A program made the translations under genes and the position numbers. A model generated the notes under the pieces. The model was not told the DNA's origin. It ran no database searches and worked only from the letters and a program-made list of their open reading frames with translations. From Brachybacterium timonense (lineage in GTDB: Bacteria > Actinomycetota > Actinomycetes > Actinomycetales > Dermabacteraceae), in the NCBI RefSeq assembly GCF_900258505.1, contig NZ_LT984895.1, positions 2,652,037 to 2,716,036 on the forward strand: a stretch of DNA of 64,000 nt, given 5' to 3'. Positions 38,115 through 47,250 of the stretch are shown here, one piece after another; positions within the stretch are counted from its first letter, which is position 1, and each line of letters begins with the position of its first letter.

Positions 38115-38965
38115 GCACTGCACCGCCCTTCGCGGGCCCCCTGCGACGCACCGGGCCGCGCTCCATCGCTCTCCTGCTCGCGGCGATGCTGGTCGCAGGA
38201 CCGTTCCTGCTGCCGCTGTACTGGCTGCTGCGGTCCTCGGTGATGCCGAACGCCGAGATCTACGCCTGGCCTCCGAGGATGCTCCCCGTCCCCTCGCTCG
38301 AGAACCTCTCCGACGCGCTGGCGGCCGCACCCTTCGACGTCTACCTGCTCAACTCGCTGATCGTCACGGGCCTCGGTGCCGGCGGCAATCTGGTGATGGC
38401 CACCTTCACGGCCTACGCCTTCGCCTTCATCCCGTTCCCGGCGAAGAAGGCTCTGTTCATCCTCCTGATCGGCGCGCTGATGGTCCCCGGACACATCACC
38501 CTGGTCGTCAACTACCTCGTGATCAGCGAAATGGGCCTGGTCAACTCGTATCTGGGCCTCGTCCTCCCGGGCCTGTCCAACGCCTTCGGCACCTTCCTCC
38601 TGCGCCAGCACTTCCTGTCCATGCCCACCGAGGTCCTCGAGGCCGCGGAGCTGGACGGCGCCGGGCACCTGCGCAAGCTTCTCCGCTTCGTCGTGCCCAT
38701 GTCTCTGCCCGCGATCGTGACCGTCGGCCTGATCTGCGTGATCGGCGAGTGGAACTCCTTCGTCTGGCCGCTGATCGTGATCACCTCCGACTCCATGCGC
38801 ACGCTGCCCATCGGGCTGATGACCCTCAAGGACACCGAGGGGCTGACGAACTGGGGCCCGATCATGGCCGGCACCCTCATGGTCGCCCTGCCGATGCTGA
38901 TCGTCTACCTCATGGGCCACCGCCAGATCATCTCCGGTCTGACCGGCGCCAGCATGCGTTCCTGA
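38111..38965 (+). CDS. UgpE-like ABC transporter permease
   Basis: 284 residues, GTG start overlapping the stop of the first permease (GTGA). It has six helices, with the EAA loop EAAELDGAGHLRKLLRFVVP, and the MalG-type end IVYLMGHRQIISGLTGAS. Together with the preceding permease it forms the transmembrane channel. No ATPase gene follows; an MsiK-like shared ATPase encoded elsewhere is the usual solution in actinobacteria. Confidence 0.93.
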   Translation: MSTAPPFAGPLRRTGPRSIALLLAAMLVAGPFLLPLYWLLRSSVMPNAEIYAWPPRMLPVPSLENLSDALAAAPFDVYLLNSLIVTGLGAGGNLVMATFTAYAFAFIPFPAKKALFILLIGALMVPGHITLVVNYLVISEMGLVNSYLGLVLPGLSNAFGTFLLRQHFLSMPTEVLEAAELDGAGHLRKLLRFVVPMSLPAIVTVGLICVIGEWNSFVWPLIVITSDSMRTLPIGLMTLKDTEGLTNWGPIMAGTLMVALPMLIVYLMGHRQIISGLTGASMRS

Positions 38966-39075
38966 CTCGCAGTCCCCACCCGAGCCCTGCTCGTCCGATC
39001 CCCGCTCAGCCCGCCTCACCCCGACTCACCCCGCCTCCGCCCGTCACCGGGCATACCGCACACCAAGGAGCCATC

Positions 39076-40476
39076 ATGCCCACCATGCCCACGCCCTCCC
39101 GATCCCGGGCCGCCCACGGGCGCCCTTCGCCCCGCACGACCTTGCGCCCCTCGCGCCGTGCGCTGCTGACCGCCGGAACCCTCGGCGCTCCCCTGCTCGC
39201 CGCCGGCTGCTCGCGCGCCAATGGCGGGAACGCCTTCGGTCAGGTCGACGGGGACACCCCCGAGGAGTACCGCAAGCGCAGCCGCGTCGTCGCATGGAGC
39301 CCGTGGGGCGGCAAGCCCGGCGCGGCCTTCGCCGCCGCCGCGACGGCGTTCAACGAGTCTCAGCAGGACATCTACGTCGAGGTGCAGGCCTTCGACGGCT
39401 ACGACGGCACCGAGACCAGGTTCGCCACCGCGCTGCAGGCTCGATCCATCCCCGACCTCATCGGGCTGGGCGACATGTCGTGGCAGCGCTTCTTCCTCAA
39501 CGAGGTGCTGGAGCCTCTCGACGGATACTTCGGCGGCGACTTCACCGAGGACGTGTACAACCCGACGCTCCTCGAGGAAGGCCGTCTGAAGGACCAGATC
39601 TGGTGGGTGCCCCAGGGCCGGTCGACCCCGCTCTTCTACTACAACAAAGAGATCCTCCAGGCCGCCGGACTGCCTGATCGCGCCCCGGATACCTGGACCG
39701 AGTTCCGGGAGTGGGGCAAGGAGGTCAAGGGCCTCACCCACAACGGCGAGACCGTCTCGATGCGCGCTTACACCGCCGGCGACGACTGGTACATCCAGGG
39801 CCTCGTGTGGGCCTTCGGAGGCCAGCTGTCGGACGAGGAGCTCACGCTCACCCTCGAGGAGCAGCCGGTCCTGGACGCGCTCGCCTTCGACCGCGCCGTC
39901 CTGCACGAGGACAAGAGCTCCTACGTGGCCGCCGAGATGGCCCAGGACTTCACAGCCGGGCTGGCCGCGACGATCTGCTCGTCCACCGGCAGCCTCGGCG
40001 GCATCAGCGAGTCTGCGGAGTTCGACTTCGGGGCGGGATTCCTCCCCAAGGAGGTCGACACAGGGGTCCCCACCGGCGGTGGGGGCCTCGCCATCCCGCG
40101 ACACGCCTCCGACGAGCGCAAGCAGGCCGCCTGGGAGTTCATGAAGTTCCTCGCGAGCCCGGAGCAGTCCACCTCGTGGGTGCTCGAGACCGGGTACCTC
40201 CCCAACACCGTCGCCGCCGAGACGTCCTCCGAGCTCGCGCAGCGGATCTCCGAGCAGCCTGCCTTCGGCGTCGCGATCGAGCAGCTCAAGATCGCCCGGC
40301 AGCCCGACTACATCCGCCGCTTCGTGCCGGCCACGGTGCCCGAGATGCGCACCGTGATCCAGCGGGTCAACGTCGACAACGAGGATCCTGCCGCCGTCGT
40401 CGCCGACGCCGCCCGCGCCATCGAGGACGTCGCAGGCCCGACCCGCGAGAAGTTCCAGGAGGTGATGGGCAAGTGA
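39076..40476 (+). CDS. UgpB-like ABC transporter solute-binding lipoprotein
   Basis: 466 residues. A twin-arginine-like start (SRRALLTAGTLGAPLLAAGC) ends in a lipobox, so it is anchored outside. The mature protein has the extracellular-binding family 1 pattern (RVVAWSPWGGKPG, PDLIGLGDMSWQRFF, WWVPQGRSTPLFYYNK and a C-terminal FMKFLASPEQSTSWV block). ATG at 39076 after AAGGAG. It should capture the ligand for the two permeases. The gene overlaps the phosphodiesterase by GTGA, which points to glycerophosphodiesters as ligands. Confidence 0.93.
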   Translation: MPTMPTPSRSRAAHGRPSPRTTLRPSRRALLTAGTLGAPLLAAGCSRANGGNAFGQVDGDTPEEYRKRSRVVAWSPWGGKPGAAFAAAATAFNESQQDIYVEVQAFDGYDGTETRFATALQARSIPDLIGLGDMSWQRFFLNEVLEPLDGYFGGDFTEDVYNPTLLEEGRLKDQIWWVPQGRSTPLFYYNKEILQAAGLPDRAPDTWTEFREWGKEVKGLTHNGETVSMRAYTAGDDWYIQGLVWAFGGQLSDEELTLTLEEQPVLDALAFDRAVLHEDKSSYVAAEMAQDFTAGLAATICSSTGSLGGISESAEFDFGAGFLPKEVDTGVPTGGGGLAIPRHASDERKQAAWEFMKFLASPEQSTSWVLETGYLPNTVAAETSSELAQRISEQPAFGVAIEQLKIARQPDYIRRFVPATVPEMRTVIQRVNVDNEDPAAVVADAARAIEDVAGPTREKFQEVMGK

Positions 40477-41246
40477 CCGCGATCGCCCCAGCAGAGACGT
40501 TCCAGGGCTTCGAGCCGTTCACCGTGGTCTCCCATCGCGGTGACATGACGAACCGCCTGGAGAACACCCTCGACGCGTTCCAGCGTGCCGAAGAGCTCGG
40601 GTCCCCGGAGATGGAGCTCGACATCCACCCCACCGCGGACGGGCACATCGTCGTCCATCACGATGCGACGCTGGACCGCCTCGCTGCCGACGACGCGGGG
40701 CGGGGCCTCGGCCCGCTCAGGGCGATGACCCTCGACCGTCTGCGGCAGGTCGAGCTGCGCGGCGGACATCGCGTGCATACCTTCGCCGAGATCTGCGCGG
40801 GGACCCACGCGCGCCTCCAGGTGGAGATCAAGGACGCCGATGTCGTCCCACTGCTGACCGCCTACCTGCGAGAGCATCCGGACCATGCGTCGCGCATGAT
40901 CATCACCAGCTTCGATGCCGACGCACTCGAAGCCGTGCACCGGGCCGTTCCGACCGTCCGCACGGGGATCATCGTGATGCGGTGCCCTGTCGACGCCGAG
41001 CACCCGGAGGGCCTCGGTGCCCTGCTCGAACGCACCGGATCCGTCGTGTTCCACTGCGGCTGGGAGGGGCTCACGCCCGAGGTCGTCGCCGAGCAGCACG
41101 TACAGGGGCGACGGGTCCACGTATGGCCCGTCCGCACCGAGGACGATCTGCGCCGAGCGCTCGCACTCGGCGCCGACGGGACGACGGTCGACGACCCGCA
41201 GGAGGCGTTGACGTGGCTCGCCCGACTCGTGCCCGCTGAGCCGTGA
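40473..41246 (+). CDS. Glycerophosphodiester phosphodiesterase
   Basis: 257 residues, cytosolic (no signal peptide). All core GDPD motifs are visible: VSHRGD, ENTLDAFQRA, EMELDIHPTADG and VHHDATLDR, with the HRG...E-D...H catalytic set, then LQVEIKD. It splits glycerophosphodiesters into glycerol-3-phosphate and an alcohol. The GTG start lies inside the stop of the binding-protein gene, so uptake and cleavage are coupled. The glycerol-3-phosphate produced could be the signal for the DeoR regulator upstream (inference). Confidence 0.95.
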   Translation: MTAIAPAETFQGFEPFTVVSHRGDMTNRLENTLDAFQRAEELGSPEMELDIHPTADGHIVVHHDATLDRLAADDAGRGLGPLRAMTLDRLRQVELRGGHRVHTFAEICAGTHARLQVEIKDADVVPLLTAYLREHPDHASRMIITSFDADALEAVHRAVPTVRTGIIVMRCPVDAEHPEGLGALLERTGSVVFHCGWEGLTPEVVAEQHVQGRRVHVWPVRTEDDLRRALALGADGTTVDDPQEALTWLARLVPAEP

Positions 41247-41269
41247 CGGCGGGCTGATCACGGACGCGA

Positions 41270-41312
41270 GACCGGCCGCTCCCTCCGCACAGGGGATCAG
41301 GAGCGGCCGGTC
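41270..41312 (+). terminator. Terminator of the ugp-like operon
   Basis: GACCGGCCGCTCC and GGAGCGGCCGGTC form a perfect 13-base stem with a 17-base loop, 24 bases after the phosphodiesterase stop. Confidence 0.8.
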
Positions 41313-41374
41313 GTGCGTCCGGGACCGCCCCAGTACGCTTAGGGCGACGACGAGAGGCACCGGCAGGGGAACCG

Positions 41375-42845
41375 ATGACCAACGACGCCCAGCACACCAC
41401 CGCACCACGGATCGACACCGCCTCGCGCCGCAGCGCGGATCGACCGCCTCGTGCTCTCGCACCGGACCTCGCCCGCGGGCTCATGCTCGCCCTCATCGCC
41501 CTGGCCAACGTCTCCTGGTTCGTGTGGGGCATGCCCACCACCGGCGCGAGCCCCCACCCCGAGGACGGGACCGTGCTGGATCGCCTGGCGCAGACCGTCA
41601 TGATCATCGCCGCCGACGGCCGCAGCTACCCGCTGTTCGCCTTCCTGTTCGGCTACGGGATGGTCCAGTACTACCGGGCGCGTATCGACCGCGGGCTGAC
41701 CCCGAGGACCGTCCGCATCCAGCTGCGCCGGCGCCACTGGGCGATGATCCTGCTCGGCCTGCTCCATGCGGCCCTGCTGTTCATGGGCGACATCCTCGGC
41801 GCCTACGGCTTGATCGGCCTGCTGCTGGTGTGGATCCTGTTCGACCGCTCCACCCGCACCCTGACGATCGTCGCGGCACTGTTCGCCTCGGCACTGCTCG
41901 CCTACGCGGTGTTCAGCCTCGCCGGGGCCATGGCGCTGCTGCTCTGACCCCCCTGAGACCCTGGAGGCGGCCGCCGGCGGCGCATCTCTCGACATGGACG
42001 CGATGAAACAGGCCTCGCACGGCTCGGCGAGCCCGCTCGGCGGTGTTCAGGCCCGCCTCATGAGCTGGATGTTCATCCTCAGCCAGCAGCTGATGATGCC
42101 CACGATCCACGTGGCGATCATCCTCGGCTGGATCGCCGCCCGGAACCGTCTGCTCGACGAGCCGTGGGATCGGCTGCCGCTGCTGCGGCGGATGGCCGTG
42201 CTCGGCATCGGCATCGGCTGGCTCGTGGCGGCGCCCTCGGCTATCGCCCACTGGGACGCGATCCACCTGCCCGACGGCCTGTTCTGGGCCTTCATGGGGC
42301 TGAGTTCGCTGACCGGGATCGCCGGCGGCATCGGCTACGTCAGCGCCTTCGCCCTGCTCGCGGCCCGGCTGGACCCGCGGCGCCTCGGAGCGCCGACAGC
42401 GGGCACAGCACCGCACTCCGTCGCGCAGCCCTCGACGCAGTCCCCCGCCGCTGCGAACCCACCGTCGGCCCCCACCGGGCAGTCGCCGGCGTAGGCGGCC
42501 CGCGCCTACGGCCGCCCCGCCCGCGAGATCCTCGGCGGGCCTCGGCCGCTAGGCTGGCTGCCACAGGCGATCACCGCCGTCGGCGCCCGTTCACTGACCT
42601 TCTACCTGGTGCAGTCCGTGGTGTGGGCGCTGGTGCTGTCGACGACGGGCCTCGGCATGGGCCACGGGCTCTCCCCGCTTCTCGCCTTCCTCCTGGCCCT
42701 GGCCGCTTGGGGACTGTGCCTTCCGCTGGCCATGGCGCTGCGGGCCCGCGACATGCGGGGACCGGCCGAGGCGCTGCTGCAGCGTCTGACCGTCGGCCGC
42801 GGTTCGGCGACAGGGCGCGTCGGCGCCACCCCCGTCGGCGCCTGA
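41375..42845 (+). pseudogene. Broken second copy of the DUF418 membrane protein
   Basis: Three consecutive fragments match the protein at 21781-23124. 41375-41947 has RALAPDLARGLMLALIALANVSWF and AFLFGYGMVQYYRAR. 41994-42494 is in another frame with GWIAARNRLLDEP and FWAFMGLSSLTGIAGG. 42495-42845 has GARSLTFYLVQSVVWA and RGPAEALLQRLTVG. Fragments two and three share a frame and are separated by an in-frame TAG at 42492-42494. Between one and two lies a frameshift near 41945-41990. The protein is therefore not made intact, unless the two breaks are read errors. Confidence 0.82.
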
Positions 42846-43032
42846 CCCGGACCGACAGCCCGTGCACCGAGGGCGTGTGCTCAGTCCCGGACCGAGCCGC
42901 CCTCGGAGCGCCGAGCCGCAGCCGCGCCCCGTCGACCCCATGTCCACAGGTCAGAACCTCGGGCCCATCGCCCCGGCCAGTCGCGACGACCCCACACGTG
43001 GTGGCGATCACATCGACGCGAAGGAGCGTAGC
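42846..43032. other. Short spacer before the SDR gene
   Basis: 187 bases with no gene. It contains the AAGGAG ribosome site of the following gene and otherwise nothing that I recognise. Confidence 0.35.
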
Positions 43033-43767
43033 ATGACTGGACGACTCGACGGCAGGATCGCCCTGGTCACGGGGGCGGCATTAGGGATCGGCGAAGCGAT
43101 CGCCACGAAGTTCGCCGCAGAGGGCGCGACGGTGATCGTCGCAGACATCTCCGAGCGGCGCGAGGAGGTCGCGCAGAGGATCGGCGCCACGGCGTACCCG
43201 CTGGACGTCAGCGATGACGAGGCGATCGACGCGCTCGAGAAGCACCTGCAGGAGACCTACAGCGGCCTCGACATCCTCGCGAACAACGTGGGCGTCAACG
43301 GCCCGGCGATGGACTCGCACGAGTACCCGCTGGAGGACTTCGACCGGGTGCTGCGGATCAACGTCCGGCAGATGTTCCGCATGATGCAGGTGGGCCTGCG
43401 GCTCATGCTGGCCAAGGGCGGCGGCTCGATCATCAACACCTCGTCGATCGGCTCGGTGCTGGCCACTCCGCAGGCGGTCGCCTACATCACCTCGAAGGGC
43501 GCGGTCACGATGATGACGAAGACCGCGGCGATCGAGTACGCCCAGCGCGGCATCCGCGTCAACGCGATCGGCCCGGGCGTGACCCGCACGCCGTGGCTGG
43601 ACAGCCTGGGCGACGAGCTCAACGACTTCCTCAAGGGCCAGGTGCCGCAGGGCCGGATCGGCGAGGCGTCGGAGATGGCGAACGTCGCGGCATTCCTCGC
43701 CAGCGACGAGGCCTCCCACGTCACCGGCCAGCTCTGGATGATCGACGGCGGCCGCACCGCCGGCTGA
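43033..43767 (+). CDS. Short-chain dehydrogenase/reductase
   Basis: 244 residues, a classical SDR. The cofactor loop is VTGAALGIGEA (TGxxxGIG). DVSDDEA and NNVGVNGP follow (NNVG in place of NNAG), then the catalytic Ser in INTSSIGSVL and YITSKGAV in the place of the YxxxK pair. The C-terminal VTGQLWMIDGGRTAG is typical. The tyrosine reads as Y-I-T-S-K, which keeps the Y-x-x-x-K spacing. Substrate unknown. The ATG at 43033 has AAGGAG upstream. It stands between the broken DUF418 gene and nrdE. Confidence 0.92.
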   Translation: MTGRLDGRIALVTGAALGIGEAIATKFAAEGATVIVADISERREEVAQRIGATAYPLDVSDDEAIDALEKHLQETYSGLDILANNVGVNGPAMDSHEYPLEDFDRVLRINVRQMFRMMQVGLRLMLAKGGGSIINTSSIGSVLATPQAVAYITSKGAVTMMTKTAAIEYAQRGIRVNAIGPGVTRTPWLDSLGDELNDFLKGQVPQGRIGEASEMANVAAFLASDEASHVTGQLWMIDGGRTAG

Positions 43768-43800
43768 GCGCGCCGCCGCTCGGACGCTCGAGCACAGCGA

Positions 43801-43836
43801 AGGGCCGCCGCTCCCCTGCTGGGGAACGGCGGCCCT
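43801..43836. terminator. Bidirectional hairpin between SDR and nrdE
   Basis: AGGGCCGCCG pairs with CGGCGGCCCT, with an inner CCCC/GGGG extension and a TGCT loop. It lies between convergent gene ends and can stop both. Confidence 0.8.
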
Positions 43837-43916
43837 CGCCTGTCTCGCCGTGCTCGACGCACCGGCGCCCGCTGGCGCCCGGTCCGTCGACCGACGGGCT
43901 CTGCCGACCGGAACCG

Positions 43917-46058
43917 TCAGAGCATGCAGCTCACACAGCCCTCGACCTCGGTGCCCTCAATCGCCATCTGGCGCAGGCGGATGTAGTACAGCGTCTTGAT
44001 GCCCTTGCGCCAGGCGTAGATCTGCGCCTTGTTGACGTCACGGGTGGTGGCGGTGTCCGGGAAGAACAGCGTCAGTGACAGACCCTGGTCCACGTGCTTG
44101 GTGGCCTCGGCGTAGGTGTCGATGATCTTCTCGTAGCCGATCTCGTACGCGTCCTGGTAGTACTCCAGGTTGTCGTTCGTCATGAAGGGCGCCGGGTAGT
44201 AGACGCGGCCGATCTTGCCCTCCTTGCGGATCTCGATCTTGGAGACGATCGGGTGGATCGAGGAGGTGGAGTGGTTGATGTAGGAGATCGACCCGGTGGG
44301 CGGCACCGCCTGCAGGTACGCGTTGTACATGCCGTGCTGCTTGACCTGGTCGCGCAGCTCGCGCCAGTCGTTCTGCGTGGGCAGGTGGGCGTTTGCGTTC
44401 GCGAAGATCTCCCGCACACGCTCGGTGCGCGGCTCCCACACCTGATCGATGTACTTGTTGAAGTACTCACCGGTGCCGTAGGCAGACTTCTCGAACTCGT
44501 AGAAGGTCTCTCCGCGCTCCTTCGCGATGGTCATCGACGCCTTGATGGCGTGGTAGGTCACCGCGTAGAAGTACATGTTCGTGAAGTCCAGGCCCTCCTC
44601 GGATCCGTAGTGGATCGCCTCGCGCGCGAGGTAGCCGTGGAGGTTCATCTGACCCAGGCCGATCGCATGTGAGCGGCGGTTGCCTTCAGCGATCGTTGGC
44701 ACCGACTCGATGTCCGAGGTGTCCGAGACGGCGGTCAGGCCGCGGATCGCGGTCTCGATCGTGTGCGCGAAGTCCGGGGAGTCCATCGCCTTGGCGATGT
44801 TCAGCGAGCCCAGGTTGCAGGAGATGTCGCGGCCGAGCTTCGCGTAGGAGAGGTCGACGTTCATCTCCGACGGGGTCGCGATCTGCAGGATCTCCGAGCA
44901 CAGGTTGGAGTGGGTGACCTTGCCGGGGATCGGGTTCGCCCGGTTCACCGTGTCCTCGAACATGATGTACGGGTAGCCGGACTCGAACTGGATCTCCGCG
45001 AGGATCTGGAAGAACTCGCGTGCCTTGATCTTCTTCTTGGCGATGCGCGGGTTGTCCACCATCTCGCGGTAGCACTCGGAGACGTTGATATCGGCGAACG
45101 GCTTGCCGTACTCGCGCTCCACGTCGTACGGGGAGAAGAGGTACATCGGCTCGTTGTTCTTGGCGAGCTCGAAGGTGATGTCCGGGATCACCACACCCAG
45201 CGACAGCGTCTTGATGCGGATCTTCTCGTCGGCATTCTCACGCTTGGTGTCGAGGAAGCGCAGGATGTCCGGGTGGTGGGCGTGCAGGTACACGGCACCT
45301 GCACCCTGGCGCGCACCGAGCTGGTTGGCGTAGGAGAAGGAGTCCTCCAGCAGCTTCATGACGGGGATGACGCCACTGGACTGGTTCTCAATCTGCTTGA
45401 TCGGGGCGCCGTACTCGCGCAGGTTGCTCAGCAGCAGTGCCACGCCGCCACCGCGCTTGGACAGCTGTAGTGCGGAGTTGATGGAGCGGCCGATGGACTC
45501 CATGTTGTCTTCGACGCGCAGCAGGAAGCAGGAGACGAGCTCGCCGCGCTGGGCCTTGCCGGCGTTGAGGAACGTCGGGGTGGCCGGCTGGAAGCGACCG
45601 TCGAGGATCTCGTCGACGAGGGAGCGGGCAAGCTTCTCATCGCCGCGGCCCAGCGTGAGGGCCACCATGACCACGCGGTCTTCGAAGCGCTCGAGGTAGC
45701 GCTTCCCGTCGAAGGTCTTCAGCGTGTACGAGGTGTAGTACTTGAAGGCTCCCAGGAAGGTGGGGAAGCGGAACTTCTTGGCGTACGCCTGCTCGGACAG
45801 CTCCTTGATGAAGGACGGCGTGTACTGGTCCAGCACGTCCTTCTCGTAGTACTCGTTCTCGACGAGGTACTCGAGCTTCTCCTCCAGCGAGTGGAAGAAC
45901 ACGGTGTTGGGGTTCACGTGCTGCAGGAAGTACTCGCGCGCGGCCAGCTGATCCTTCTCGAACTGGATCTTGCCGTCGGTGCTGTACAGGTTCAGCATCG
46001 CGTTGAGCGCGTGGTAGTCGAGCTGCTTGTGGTGCTCGACCGGGGGCATCTCGGTCAC
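43917..46058 (-). CDS. nrdE: Class Ib ribonucleoside-diphosphate reductase, alpha (catalytic) subunit
   Basis: 713 residues. Catalytic and structural stretches of NrdE are evident: [40 protein letters not shown] and [11 protein letters not shown], with the active-site cysteines in SCFLL and NLCSE, and [15 protein letters not shown]. The C-terminal redox pair is EGCVSCML. It reduces NDPs using the radical from NrdF and electrons from NrdH. I chose the GTG at 46058, which overlaps the nrdI stop as GTGA; TTG at 46067 and ATG at 46049 are alternatives. Ordinary partner nrdF is not adjacent but 22 kb away. Confidence 0.95.
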   Translation of the reverse strand: MTEMPPVEHHKQLDYHALNAMLNLYSTDGKIQFEKDQLAAREYFLQHVNPNTVFFHSLEEKLEYLVENEYYEKDVLDQYTPSFIKELSEQAYAKKFRFPTFLGAFKYYTSYTLKTFDGKRYLERFEDRVVMVALTLGRGDEKLARSLVDEILDGRFQPATPTFLNAGKAQRGELVSCFLLRVEDNMESIGRSINSALQLSKRGGGVALLLSNLREYGAPIKQIENQSSGVIPVMKLLEDSFSYANQLGARQGAGAVYLHAHHPDILRFLDTKRENADEKIRIKTLSLGVVIPDITFELAKNNEPMYLFSPYDVEREYGKPFADINVSECYREMVDNPRIAKKKIKAREFFQILAEIQFESGYPYIMFEDTVNRANPIPGKVTHSNLCSEILQIATPSEMNVDLSYAKLGRDISCNLGSLNIAKAMDSPDFAHTIETAIRGLTAVSDTSDIESVPTIAEGNRRSHAIGLGQMNLHGYLAREAIHYGSEEGLDFTNMYFYAVTYHAIKASMTIAKERGETFYEFEKSAYGTGEYFNKYIDQVWEPRTERVREIFANANAHLPTQNDWRELRDQVKQHGMYNAYLQAVPPTGSISYINHSTSSIHPIVSKIEIRKEGKIGRVYYPAPFMTNDNLEYYQDAYEIGYEKIIDTYAEATKHVDQGLSLTLFFPDTATTRDVNKAQIYAWRKGIKTLYYIRLRQMAIEGTEVEGCVSCML

Positions 46059-46453
46059 TGTCGCCAAAACTCTTCCAATCCGTCATGGACCCGCTGGACA
46101 TCGCGCGGGGTTCCCAGGAGTTCGAACTTGTACATGTGGGGCACCTTGCATTTCGCGGAGATGATGTCTCCGGCCAGGCAGTAGGCGCTTCCGAAGTTGG
46201 TGTTCCCGCCGCTGATCACGCCGCGGATGTGTGCGCGGTTGCGTTCGTCGTTCAGGAACTTGATGACCTGTTTGGGCACGGCTCCGCGCCCGTTGCCCCC
46301 GCCGTAGGTGGGCACCATGAGGACGAAGTCCTCGTCCATGACCAGCGGTGCGTCCTTCGGGTACAGGGGGATGCGGTGGGCTTCAATCCCCAGCTTCTGC
46401 ACGAAGCGGTGGGTGTTGCCCGAGACCGAGGAGAAGTAGACGAGGGCTCCCAC
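46055..46453 (-). CDS. nrdI: NrdI flavodoxin-like protein for class Ib RNR
   Basis: 132 residues. The flavodoxin-like phosphate loop is [14 protein letters not shown], followed by [17 protein letters not shown] and the [18 protein letters not shown] block typical of NrdI. It supplies oxidant to the dimanganese site of NrdF. GTG start at 46453 with GGGAGG upstream. Middle gene of nrdHIE; its stop overlaps nrdE. Confidence 0.96.
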   Translation of the reverse strand: MGALVYFSSVSGNTHRFVQKLGIEAHRIPLYPKDAPLVMDEDFVLMVPTYGGGNGRGAVPKQVIKFLNDERNRAHIRGVISGGNTNFGSAYCLAGDIISAKCKVPHMYKFELLGTPRDVQRVHDGLEEFWRQ

Positions 46454-46473
46454 GCCGACGCCTCCCGGCCTTA

Positions 46474-46731
46474 TCAGATCGCGGCAGAGCGGCGCTGCTG
46501 GGCGCCGGCTGCCGTGATCGCCTTGATCTTGTCCGGACGGAAGCCGGACCAGTGGTCCTCATCCGTGATGACCACCGGGGCCTGGATGTAGCCCAGCGAC
46601 TTCACGTGCGCGAGCGCCTCAGCGTCCTCGGTGATGTCGACGACGGAGTAGGCCACGCCGGCCTTGTTCAGGGCGCGCTTGGTGGCGTCGCACTGCACGC
46701 ACATCGGCTTGGAGTACACGGTGATGTCCAC
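46474..46731 (-). CDS. nrdH: NrdH glutaredoxin-like electron donor
   Basis: 85 residues from the GTG at 46731, chosen because NrdH proteins begin with the first strand ([17 protein letters not shown]). The redox motif is CVQC, and WSGFRPDKI near the C-terminus is the conserved thioredoxin-reductase contact. Frames extending to 46836 are not part of the protein. It reduces NrdE. First gene of the operon, with NrdR-like boxes about 145-190 bases upstream. Confidence 0.95.
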   Translation of the reverse strand: MDITVYSKPMCVQCDATKRALNKAGVAYSVVDITEDAEALAHVKSLGYIQAPVVITDEDHWSGFRPDKIKAITAAGAQQRRSAAI

Positions 46732-47143
46732 GGGATGGCTGCCTTTCTGATGCGCCGCCGGGCGGCGCGCGGGAAGAGGTGTCTTGGGTTGTTCAGGGGT
46801 GCGGCGTTGGGGCCGCGGTCGCGGTGTGCCGAGCACGTCCTAGCGCGTCAGGCCGTTCTCTCCGCGACCTCGCCAACACTACACCTAGTGGTGCTCGGCC
46901 AGAAGCACCACAAGATGTACTGAACTACAACAATGTCATCCACATCGGGATGTTGACGTCCTGTGGACAGCTGGGGGCGGGCTGGGGACAGGCGGCACAG
47001 GACGCGGTCAGAGCGCTGGTCGTGCCTGTGGAGGAGTGCTGGGCGGTCATCCACGGGTGGTGGACAGAACCATTCCGAGGCCCGCTGCTGACTTCGCGCC
47101 GGCGCGGAACATGAGGTGTGTCATGGGCGCGTCGCGGCGCGTC
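46732..47143. other. Promoter region of nrdHIE, otherwise empty
   Basis: About 410 bases. It contains the NrdR-like palindromes and, further away, G+C-rich sequence with several GTGGACAG/GGGGACAG strings but no supported gene. Confidence 0.4.
46877..46922 (-). promoter_or_regulatory. Tandem NrdR-box-like sites upstream of nrdH
   Basis: CACTACACCTAGTG (46877-46890) has 5-base inverted arms. CACAAGATGTACTG (46909-46922) is weaker but shares CACAAGAT with the nrdD box. Their centres are 32 bases apart, as in the nrdD promoter. Confidence 0.7.
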
Positions 47144-47238
47144 TCGGCGTGTCGCGGAGCCGTGTCCGCACGGGTACCGATGTGAGACGGGGGTCGGGTC
47201 GTCGGCGTGTCGCGGATCCGTGTCCGCACGGGTGCCGA
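47144..47238. repeat. Pair of 37-base direct repeats
   Basis: Two copies beginning TCGGCGTGTCGCGGA and ending TGTCCGCACGGG-(T)-ACCGA or GCCGA lie at 47144-47180 and 47202-47238, with two differences and a 58-base period. They sit just beyond the end of the oxidoreductase gene; no function is evident. Confidence 0.6.
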
Positions 47239-47250
47239 GGGAGTCGGGAG

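Noticed and set aside
37022-38965. Long 647-residue plus frame spanning both permeases
   Set aside because: Only its last 284 residues are real (second permease); the front is a wrong-frame read of the first permease.
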